From positions 1 through 7,988 of the forward strand of contig JAJGAH010000099.1 in NCBI GenBank assembly GCA_020844525.1: a DNA stretch of 7,988 nt, in the 5' to 3' direction. The notes under the pieces are model-generated. The model made no database searches. It was given only the letters and a program-made list of their open reading frames with translations, and was not told where the DNA came from. This stretch comes from Eubacterium sp. (GTDB lineage Bacteria > Bacillota > Clostridia > Lachnospirales > Lachnospiraceae). This document shows positions 1-5,457 of the stretch, piece after piece. The translations under genes and the position numbers were made by a program. How positions within the stretch are numbered: the first letter of the stretch is position 1; each line of letters starts with the position of its first letter.

Positions 1-1
1 C

Positions 2-670
2 ATTACCTGTATGGTGGACAACTGCTACGGTGAATTTGTGGAGCGAATTGAGCCTACCGATGTTGGCGCGGACATGATGGTCGGCTCCATGATCAAAAAT
101 CCTGGCGGCGGTCTGGCCCCCATCGGAGGTTATATCGTTGGTACAAAGGAATGTGTCGCCAATGCTGCGTACCGCCTCACAACACCCGGACTCGGCAAGG
201 AGGTCGGTGCTTCAATTGGTGTAAACCCGTCTTTTTATCAGGGCTTTTTCCTCGCGCCGACTGTAACGGCCAGTGCGCTCAAGAGTGCCATTTTTGCTGC
301 GAATGTCTATGAGAGCCTTGGCTTTCCGGTTGTTCCGAATTCCACAGAGGACAGACATGATATTATTCAGGCAGTCACCTTTGGAAAACCCGAGGGCGTC
401 ATTGCTTTCTGTCAGGGTATTCAGGCAGCGGCACCTGTTGACAGCTATGTTACACCTGAACCATGGCCGATGCCCGGATACGACTCTGATGTAATCATGG
501 CAGCCGGGGCTTTTGTCCAGGGCTCATCCATTGAACTCTCAGCAGACGGTCCGATCCGCCCTCCCTATGCAGTCTATTTTCAGGGCGGACTTACATGGCC
601 TCATGGAAAGCTGGGCATCATGGTCAGCCTGCAGAAGGTAATTGATGCAGGACTCGTGCACATCGACTGA
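2..670 (+). CDS. Methionine gamma-lyase family / aluminium resistance protein (YnbB-like), C-terminal part
   Basis: The reading frame is open from base 2, so the gene begins upstream of the window; the 222 visible residues are roughly the C-terminal half of a family usually a little over 400 residues long. It resembles the PLP-dependent proteins annotated as methionine gamma-lyase family or aluminium resistance protein (YnbB), a branch of the Cys/Met-metabolism fold-type I enzymes. Visible signatures are VDNCYGEF near the left edge and GSMIKNPGGGLAPIGGYI, in which the lysine encoded at 95-97 is the probable PLP Schiff-base residue. A conserved C-terminal region with PPYAVYFQGGLTWPHGKLG follows. 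It should be a soluble cytoplasmic enzyme acting on a sulfur amino acid, but the real substrate of this subfamily is not well established. The family is often found near miaA/hfq in Firmicutes; that neighbourhood is outside the window. Family assignment is firm, reaction is not. Confidence 0.88.
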   Translation: MTCMVDNCYGEFVERIEPTDVGADMMVGSMIKNPGGGLAPIGGYIVGTKECVANAAYRLTTPGLGKEVGASIGVNPSFYQGFFLAPTVTASALKSAIFAANVYESLGFPVVPNSTEDRHDIIQAVTFGKPEGVIAFCQGIQAAAPVDSYVTPEPWPMPGYDSDVIMAAGAFVQGSSIELSADGPIRPPYAVYFQGGLTWPHGKLGIMVSLQKVIDAGLVHID

Positions 671-696
671 TCATAAATGATACAGCTGTATCTGAT

Positions 697-804
697 GGAT
701 CTGAATATGTACATGTACCTGAAGGATTTGAATACATACATGTACCAGAAGGATCTTGATACGCACATGTACCTGAGGAATCTATATACGTACAGCAATA
801 ATAT
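697..804. repeat. Degenerate 27-bp tandem repeat, about 3.5-4 copies
   Basis: Four consecutive 27-bp units lie at 697-723, 724-750, 751-777 and 778-804. The first three share the core GGATnTGAATA...ACATGTACC (the third has TTGATA in place of TGAATA), and the fourth is strongly diverged. Each unit carries a CATGTAC core; in unit 1 this is part of the palindrome GTACATGTAC (709-718). The period is a multiple of three, so both strands read through as 9-residue repeats. On the + strand a 44-codon frame (ATG 677 to TGA 811) reads as repeats of the type LNMYMYLKD / LNTYMYQKD / LDTHMYLRN. There is no ribosome binding site before that ATG, so I do not call it a gene. Confidence 0.8.
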
Positions 805-861
805 AGCGTGAAATATTATTACTTCATTACCTTTTGTATCAGAAGCAATTTTACACAGAAT

Positions 862-865
862 GGAG
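862..865 (+). promoter_or_regulatory. Ribosome binding site deciding start 872
   Basis: GGAG lies 6 nt upstream of ATG 872. The alternative in-frame ATG at 860 overlaps this site and has no purine-rich box of its own, so 872 is preferred as the start of the flavoprotein. Confidence 0.65.
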
Positions 866-871
866 ATAATC

Positions 872-2140
872 ATGCCCGCTAAGGTAATTGTTATCGGTGC
901 AGGAGCATCCGGACTGATGGCAGCCATTACCGCTGCAGAGCACGGCGCAAGCGTCACTGTACTGGAACAGAATGACCGTCCCGGCCGCAAGATCCTTGCA
1001 ACCGGAAATGGAAAATGCAATCTTACCAATATGGATATGTCTCCAGATCATTACCATGGCGGAGATTTTGCTCTGATGGGGAAAATTCTGTCCAGGTTCA
1101 GCAATGAGGATACACTGCACTTTTTTCACCATATTGGTCTGAGGACACTTGACAGGAACGGATGGATCTATCCCTATACAGAACAGTCATCCCAGGTTCT
1201 CCGCCTTCTGCTGATGGAAGCCCAGAAAAGAAATGTGCGGATCAAATGCAATGAGAAGATAGTAAGGGTTCAGCCTTATCAGCAGGATCACAATCCGGAT
1301 CAGGTTCACAAGTCCGGGTTTCATGTTTATACAGCCTCCTGGACTTATACGGCAGATTCCGTGATCATCGCAACCGGAAGCCCTGCTTCTTCCGTGCATG
1401 GGTCCTCTGATTCCGCCATGTGCTTTGCCCGGGACCTTCATATTCAGACAGTTCCTTTTCTTCCGTCACTTGTGCCGCTGAAAATCCGGGAGAACCTCAC
1501 AAATCTCTGGGCAGGAACACGTGTGCACGCAACTGTCCAGCTGTTTGTGGACAAGGTACTGATTGCCTCCGATACTGGTGAAGTACAGCTGACAGATTTC
1601 GGTGTTTCCGGAATACCGGTATTCCAGATCAGCCGCTTTGCCGCCAAAGGTATCTCCGACAAAAAGCCTGTCTGTGCATTGCTGGATTTTATGCCTGATA
1701 TGGATGAAGCGTCGCTGTATCAGGATCTTCTGAACAGAGCAGCTGCCCGTCCCGGCGCGTCTGTATCCGACCTGCTGATCGGACTTCTCCCGGATAAGCT
1801 GATATCTGTATTTGCAGAAAAAACCTCTTCCGGCAAGGGTAATGATGCGCAGCTGTTACGCAAAACCGCAGCAAAAATCAAAGCGTTCTCCGTAACTGTC
1901 ACCGGGACAGCCGGCCTTCGTCATGCCCAGATCTGTTCAGGCGGAATTCTTACAGAGGAACTGACAGAAGACATGGAATGCCGGAAAATCCCCGGTCTTT
2001 ATGTTACCGGTGAAGCTGTAAATATTGACGGACCCTGCGGAGGCTACAACCTCCAGTGGGCATGGGCAAGCGGTTACGTGGCAGGTCTGCATGCAGGGGA
2101 TTCATGTATGTCAGGTTTGCATGCAGGGGATTCATGTTGA
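872..2140 (+). CDS. NAD(P)/FAD-dependent oxidoreductase, HI0933/BaiN-like family
   Basis: A complete flavoprotein of the HI0933-like family (annotated as aminoacetone oxidase family FAD-binding enzyme or BaiN/RdsA-like reductase). The N-terminus begins MPAKVIVIGAGASGLMAA, a Rossmann GxGxxG site for the FAD ADP moiety, followed by the family signature GRKILATGNGKCNLTN at about residues 38-53. Near the C-terminus VTGEAVNIDGPCGGYNLQWAW, then a Gly-rich stretch, forms the second FAD-contacting motif. I chose ATG 872 over the in-frame ATG 860 because GGAG at 862-865 sits 6 nt before 872 and because family members start right at the Rossmann strand; this gives 422 residues. The protein is expected to be soluble. 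Physiological substrate is unknown. The last 20 codons are odd: the sequence GLHAGDSC occurs twice (separate repeat entry), lengthening the tail beyond the usual end of the family. Confidence 0.92.
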   Translation: MPAKVIVIGAGASGLMAAITAAEHGASVTVLEQNDRPGRKILATGNGKCNLTNMDMSPDHYHGGDFALMGKILSRFSNEDTLHFFHHIGLRTLDRNGWIYPYTEQSSQVLRLLLMEAQKRNVRIKCNEKIVRVQPYQQDHNPDQVHKSGFHVYTASWTYTADSVIIATGSPASSVHGSSDSAMCFARDLHIQTVPFLPSLVPLKIRENLTNLWAGTRVHATVQLFVDKVLIASDTGEVQLTDFGVSGIPVFQISRFAAKGISDKKPVCALLDFMPDMDEASLYQDLLNRAAARPGASVSDLLIGLLPDKLISVFAEKTSSGKGNDAQLLRKTAAKIKAFSVTVTGTAGLRHAQICSGGILTEELTEDMECRKIPGLYVTGEAVNIDGPCGGYNLQWAWASGYVAGLHAGDSCMSGLHAGDSC

Positions 2141-2141
2141 T
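2082..2141 (+). repeat. 30-bp tandem duplication at the 3' end of the flavoprotein gene
   Basis: Two adjacent 30-bp units (2082-2111 and 2112-2141) share CAGGTnTGCATGCAGGGGATTCATGT with a single C/T difference in that stretch, and diverge only in their last bases. In frame they encode GLHAGDSC twice, joined by Met-Ser, directly after the conserved GYVA of the flavoprotein and ending at the TGA. The near identity indicates a recent slippage or duplication event that kept the reading frame. Confidence 0.9.
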
Positions 2142-2490
2142 GAACAGGCTGTTATCGTTCAGAGACATGCCCCGCCGGCAGACCGGTGGAATATAAGCTC
2201 TGTATATACGGGGTATCTTTTGGAAAATTTACCACTTTACAGAGCTCAAAAATTCATGTTATACTTTCAGTATTCCTTTCCGCATATTTTTAACCACTTC
2301 GTTTCTTGTTCTATTCACTTCATTTCTGATTTCTATTAATTCATGAACATACCAGCTTGAAATCAGGCAGTTTCTTCATTTTTGAAGGTTTTCCGGATTT
2401 TTTTATGAAAATCCATATCAAATCCACAAAAAAATCTGTACCAATCCAATACCCATATCAATCCAATACCCATATCAATCCAATACCCAT
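2141..2490. other. 350-bp intergenic region without a supported gene
   Basis: I see no credible gene here: the open frames that cross it lack ribosome binding sites and known motifs. It contains a candidate promoter at 2236-2265, an AT-rich leader, and the 17-bp tandem repeat at 2443-2493. I found no convincing hairpin plus T-run terminator for the upstream flavoprotein; a CCGG...CCGG pair near 2174-2187 is too short and has no T tract. Confidence 0.6.
2236..2265 (+). promoter_or_regulatory. Candidate sigma-A promoter for the sortase operon
   Basis: TTTACA (2236-2241) and TATACT (2260-2265) are separated by 18 nt, and TG at 2257-2258 gives an extended -10 (TGTTATACT). Each hexamer matches the vegetative consensus at five of six positions. 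Transcription would start near 2272, leaving a leader of about 220 nt before the sortase start at 2491. It is the best promoter-like sequence in the gap, but no start site has been measured. Confidence 0.5.
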
Positions 2491-2493
2491 ATG
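2443..2493 (+). repeat. Three 17-bp tandem repeats running into the sortase start codon
   Basis: Units AATCCAATACCCATATC occupy 2443-2459, 2460-2476 and 2477-2493; the third differs only in its last base, where it becomes ATATG and supplies the ATG at 2491. A shorter related piece, ATCCATATCAAATCCA, precedes them at 2411-2426. Because the array occupies the leader up to the start codon, there is no purine-rich ribosome binding site where one would be expected. Confidence 0.92.
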
Positions 2494-2754
2494 GAAAATA
2501 GAAAAAAATTACAGGCTCTCATTTACATCGTTTTATTTTTGATTATGGTGGTCTGTGCTATATGTCTCATCCCAGAAGCCGCAGAGTATTATAACAGTGC
2601 AAAAGCATATCGCAGACTCCGGCAGGAGAGCATGATCACCCCCGAGAAACCTGATATCGTTTCTACACAGGAGGCAGAAAAATATCCAGTCATCAACTGG
2701 GAACTGTTCCGTGGCATGGATATTGCAGCATGGCTGATTTTTGCTATGTCATAA
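2491..2754 (+). pseudogene. Class B sortase, N-terminal fragment (interrupted by IS21-family element)
   Basis: The first 83 codons of a class B sortase survive at 2491-2741; the frame then enters the IS and stops at TAA 2752-2754 after four foreign residues. Visible parts are a basic N-terminus (MENRKK), a membrane anchor at about residues 9-27 (IYIVLFLIMVVCAICLI), and the pre-catalytic helix YPVINWELFRGMDIAAWLI, matching the class B pattern VDWexLxxxNPDIxxWI before the barrel. No catalytic residue is present, so the fragment cannot function. Joined across the IS to the piece from 4926 it makes a continuous 260-residue sortase. ATG 2491 is the only usable start in this frame, since no ATG, GTG or TTG lies between it and the upstream TGA; it lacks a Shine-Dalgarno sequence because repeats occupy the leader. 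Confidence 0.88.
2737..2741. repeat. Target site duplication, left copy (ATTTT)
   Basis: ATTTT abuts the left IS end and is repeated exactly at 4921-4925 after the right IS end. Five bases is within the 4-8 bp range known for IS21-family elements. Removing the IS and one copy restores the sortase frame. Confidence 0.88.
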
Positions 2755-2791
2755 TTAAATATGTACAAAAGTTCCGGAATAAAAATGTACA
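2742..2791 (+). repeat. IS left terminal repeat region
   Basis: This 50-bp end contains ATGTACAAA at 2761-2769 and again at 2785-2793, a 24-bp spacing, with the outer TGCTA terminus at 2742. It also contains CATAAT (2750-2755) preceded by TGT, a potential -10 box facing inward toward istA. Confidence 0.8.
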
Positions 2792-2830
2792 AATGGTATC
2801 ATCGTAAAAGCTGATAAAGGAGGCTTTTCG

Positions 2831-4114
2831 ATGATTATCAAATCACCTGTTACAACGAATCTGAAAATTGAGAAACTGGAGGACTTATACAAGTTAAGAC
2901 CATTTATGGAATCAGCCAATCTGAAAATTAATAAAAGCCAGATTGCCCGAGAACTGGACGTGGACAGAAGAACTGTTGATAAATATATCAATGGATTTCA
3001 TAAGTCAGAGCATCGGGCATCGAGCAATTGTCTGACCCCTTACAAGGACATCATCCGAGAACTTCTTTCGGATGAAAACGAACAGATCTTTTATTACCGC
3101 CGCGTTCTTTGGCAGTATCTGTGCGATAACTATGGCTATCATGGCGCTTACAGCAACTTTTGCTATTACCTTTCCAGGGAACCGGAATTCGCCGCGTACT
3201 TTCGTAAAAGACTTCCGGCAAAATCAGAAGCCTATATCCGCTATGAGACACCGGCGGGAAAGCAGGCACAGCTGGACTGGAAGGAATCCTTAAGGCTTTT
3301 GACGACAGATCTCGGATGGGTTGAGGTGAACATCTTCGTCCTGATCCTATCCTTCTCCAGATACCGCGTTTACCGGATGGTACCGACAAAGTCACAGGAT
3401 GTACTTTTCTTCTGCCTGGATGACGCGTTTACGGTGTTTGGCGGTGTGCCGGAAGAGATTGTGACGGATAACATGAAAACGGTCATGGATCAGCCAAGGA
3501 CAAGAGGATCGAAAGGAAAAATAAATATTCGCTTCCAGCAGTTCGCCGATGATTATGGATTCCGAGTCCAGCCATGTATTGCCGCCACGCCAAAGACAAA
3601 AGGAAAAGTGGAATCGCCGATGCGGATTCTCGATGAACTCCGCGCATACAACGGTCGACTGACTTACCTTGGATTCGTGGAACTTCTGGCAAAGATCAAC
3701 GACAGGGAAAACTCGAAAGTACACCCCGGGACCGGGAAGATTCCGCTGATGTATCTGAAAAAAGAAAGGGATTCCTTCAGCCCGTTACCACAGCAGACCA
3801 TCCGGAATCCCTATCAGCTGGTCGATCATAAAGTCCGCATAGACAACGCCAGCCTCTTCCGCTATCGCGGAAAACAGTATTCCGTACCGCCGGAATACAT
3901 TGGAAAAAGCGTTACCCTGCAGGTTTACGATGACTACATCCATGTGTATTGTAACATGAAACTCATCGCACTGCAGCCCTTGTCGGAAAAGAAGATCAAC
4001 TATCAAGAGGACCATTACCGGGATCTCATCTGCAGGACGCATTCGTTTGCAGAAGAAAATATCGCAGCACGGGCAAAGGAAAATCTTAAGGCATTAGGAG
4101 CAGTGTATGAATAA
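2831..4114 (+). CDS. istA: IS21-family transposase IstA
   Basis: DDE transposase of 427 residues, within the usual IstA size range. A strong AAAGGAGG (2816-2823) lies 7 nt before ATG 2831. An N-terminal helix-turn-helix is seen at about residues 34-56 (NKSQIARELDVDRRTVDKYINGF), which would bind the terminal repeats. The RNase H-like integrase core (rve) follows, with candidate catalytic residues Asp149 in QLDWKES, Asp213 in VTDNMKTVM and Glu261 in KGKVESPMR. The C-terminal part (from about residue 330) contains the Mu-type beta-barrel-like segment FRYRGKQYSVPPEYIG. IstA performs strand cleavage and joining with IstB as its ATPase partner. The gene overlaps istB by 8 nt, implying translational coupling. 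I see no frameshift or missing catalytic residue, so it is probably functional. Confidence 0.95.
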   Translation: MIIKSPVTTNLKIEKLEDLYKLRPFMESANLKINKSQIARELDVDRRTVDKYINGFHKSEHRASSNCLTPYKDIIRELLSDENEQIFYYRRVLWQYLCDNYGYHGAYSNFCYYLSREPEFAAYFRKRLPAKSEAYIRYETPAGKQAQLDWKESLRLLTTDLGWVEVNIFVLILSFSRYRVYRMVPTKSQDVLFFCLDDAFTVFGGVPEEIVTDNMKTVMDQPRTRGSKGKINIRFQQFADDYGFRVQPCIAATPKTKGKVESPMRILDELRAYNGRLTYLGFVELLAKINDRENSKVHPGTGKIPLMYLKKERDSFSPLPQQTIRNPYQLVDHKVRIDNASLFRYRGKQYSVPPEYIGKSVTLQVYDDYIHVYCNMKLIALQPLSEKKINYQEDHYRDLICRTHSFAEENIAARAKENLKALGAVYE

Positions 4115-4868
4115 CAGCAGCATCTACAAACAGACGATACAGAACCTTGGAACACTCCGGCTGAACCAGATGAAACTTCATCTGGAAGAAGTCGCCGGAG
4201 ATGTGGGAACAAAGAATCTTTCTTTTACGGAGGGACTCTTGAAACTAACGAATTATGAAGTAGACTTCAAGGAACAGTCTGCAGCGCAGAGTACGATTCA
4301 TGCGGCGGCGTTTCCATTCGTAAAGACACTTTCGGATTTTGACTTCAGCTTCCAGCCTTCCGTGAGCGAAGCCCAGATGCAGGAATTCTGCACTCTTGGA
4401 TTTATGGAGAAGGCGGAGAATATCGTCTTTCTCGGATCAAGCGGAGTCGGTAAGACCCATCTGGCAACATCCATCGGGATTGCTGCAGCAAAACACCATA
4501 ACATTACCTATTTCATCAAATGCAGCGATCTTCTGCAGCAACTGAAAAAAGCAAAGCTGGAGAACCGTCTGGAAGCGAGGCTGAAGCATTTCAATCACTA
4601 CAAACTTTTGATTATTGACGAGATCGGGTACCTTCCGATTGACAAGGAGGATTCCAACCTGTTTTTCCAATTGATCGATATGCGTTATGAGAAGAAAAGT
4701 ACGATCCTGACGACGAATATCAATTTCGGAGATTGGGACAGCATTTTTTATGATGCAGTCGTTGCAGATGCAATCCTGAACCGTGTTCTACATCATTCCC
4801 ATGTCATATCGATCACAGGAAAATCCTATCGGTTGAAGGACTTTGAACAGGAGGAACCATCACCGTAA
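4107..4868 (+). CDS. istB: IS21-family helper ATPase IstB
   Basis: AAA+ ATPase of 253 residues, the normal IstB length, related to DnaC/DnaA-type ATPases. The Walker A motif GSSGVGKTH is at residues 100-108, Walker B LLIIDE at 157-162, a sensor-like LTTN at 191-194, and an arginine in the ILNRVLHHSH segment (Arg216) typical of the family. In IS21 elements IstB oligomerises on DNA and activates IstA for target capture and strand transfer. ATG 4107 precedes the istA stop, with AGGAG (4096-4100) 6 nt upstream, so the two genes are translated from one message. The frame is intact, ending about 50 nt before the right IS end. Confidence 0.95.
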   Translation: MNNSSIYKQTIQNLGTLRLNQMKLHLEEVAGDVGTKNLSFTEGLLKLTNYEVDFKEQSAAQSTIHAAAFPFVKTLSDFDFSFQPSVSEAQMQEFCTLGFMEKAENIVFLGSSGVGKTHLATSIGIAAAKHHNITYFIKCSDLLQQLKKAKLENRLEARLKHFNHYKLLIIDEIGYLPIDKEDSNLFFQLIDMRYEKKSTILTTNINFGDWDSIFYDAVVADAILNRVLHHSHVISITGKSYRLKDFEQEEPSP

Positions 4869-4870
4869 AC

Positions 4871-4920
4871 TGTACATTTTTATTTAGGATTTTTTGTACA
4901 TTTTTACTTGACAGTTAACA
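4871..4920 (-). repeat. IS right terminal repeat region
   Basis: This is the inverted counterpart of 2742-2791. TGTACATTTTTA occurs at 4871-4882 and 4895-4906, again 24 bp apart. It includes TTGACA (4908-4913), a perfect -35 hexamer pointing outward on the + strand, 7 nt from the IS terminus. Confidence 0.8.
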
Positions 4921-4925
4921 ATTTT
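4921..4925. repeat. Target site duplication, right copy (ATTTT)
   Basis: An exact copy of 2737-2741, immediately following the IS terminus ...TTAACA. It contributes two bases to the sortase codon TTG, which is identical to the codon in the reconstructed uninterrupted gene. Confidence 0.88.
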
Positions 4926-5457
4926 GGACGAAATCAGTTACCCTGTCATGCAGGGTATAGACAATAATACCTATCTTCACACACTTCCGGACCGCACACC
5001 CAATTACGGGGGCAGCATTTCTCTGGATGCGGCAAATGCATCCTCCTTTACAGATCAAAACTCTATTCTGTATGGCCACAACATGGCAGATGGTTCCATG
5101 TTTGGCAGACTTTCTTCACGTTACGCAGACAAATCCTTCAAAGATCACTCTTTTTCACTCTTCCTTCTGGACGGTACCAGACATACCTATGTATTCTACT
5201 CAGTTCTTTCTACCTGCAGCGGATCAGAAATTTATACCTGGCACTTTGGCTCAGACCAGTCCTTCCTGCGCTGGCAGGAGAAACGCAGAGCGGAATCACT
5301 CTATATGAATTCAGAAATGCCGTCGGATCATGCGAGATTTGTTACTCTTTCCACCTGTAATGGGAGTGCAGGAACCAGTCGAAGATTTGTAATTATCGGA
5401 AAAGAAACCGAAGTCATAACAACACAGAAACCTGCGTCCTGGAGGAGCAGCCAATAA
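4926..5457 (+). pseudogene. Class B sortase, C-terminal catalytic fragment (severed by the IS)
   Basis: This holds almost the whole catalytic barrel of a class B sortase: DEISYPVMQGIDNNTYLHT, then ILYGHNMADGSMFG with the catalytic His, VTLSTCNGS with the catalytic Cys, and RRFVIIG with the Arg. In the reconstructed protein these are His135, Cys228 and Arg237 of 260. The fragment has lost its membrane anchor and its start. A TTG at 4924 could begin translation in frame, but nothing resembling a ribosome binding site precedes it, so an active, correctly located enzyme is unlikely. The sequence has no other frameshift or stop, which suggests a recent disruption. The stop overlaps the next sortase start by one base (TAATG), so these genes were one operon. 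A class B enzyme in a pilus locus may anchor pili to the wall or polymerise a pilin; which one cannot be told from sequence. Confidence 0.88.

Larger units (their letters stand above)
2742..4920 (+). mobile_element. Complete IS21-family insertion sequence (istA-istB), 2179 bp
   Basis: The element begins TGCTATGTCATAATT and ends ACAGTTAACA, fitting the 5'-TG...CA-3' ends of the IS21 family, and is flanked by perfect ATTTT duplications. Ungapped comparison of the left 50 bp (2742-2791) with the reverse complement of the right 50 bp (4871-4920) gives 38 matches. Each end holds two copies of an ATGTACA motif 24 bp apart, resembling the multiple terminal transposase-binding sites of IS21. Inside are istA and istB in the usual order and overlap, both apparently intact, so the element may be active. 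It has inserted in the same orientation as the sortase genes it interrupts. The boundaries are set by combining the end alignment, the duplication and restoration of the host reading frame. Confidence 0.93.

Noticed and set aside
756..788. TTGATA...TATATA as a promoter for the flavoprotein gene
   Set aside because: Spacing is 21 nt and the boxes lie in the repeat array, so the match is probably chance.
697..804. Possible CRISPR array
   Set aside because: Units are directly adjacent with no unique spacers between them, and no cas gene is seen.
601..1029. Minus-strand open frame of 142 codons across the 27-bp repeats
   Set aside because: It is open only because the repeat period is a multiple of three; it overlaps two real + strand genes and has no recognisable domain.
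2025..2339. Open frame of 104 codons spanning the flavoprotein end and the gap
   Set aside because: It starts inside a well-supported gene in another frame, has no ribosome binding site and shows no known motif.
2357..2542. Open frame through the 17-bp repeats
   Set aside because: It lacks a ribosome binding site, consists largely of repeat-derived residues and overlaps the sortase start in another frame.
2747..4913. Alternative IS boundaries at TGTCA (2747) and TGACA (4913)
   Set aside because: These give a short perfect 5-bp inverted end but require a gapped alignment, leave no matching target duplication and do not restore the sortase frame. The 2742-4920 boundaries satisfy all three.
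4908..4937. Complete outward hybrid promoter at the IS right end
   Set aside because: The -35 is perfect, but no acceptable -10 is present at 16-18 nt in the flanking sortase sequence.
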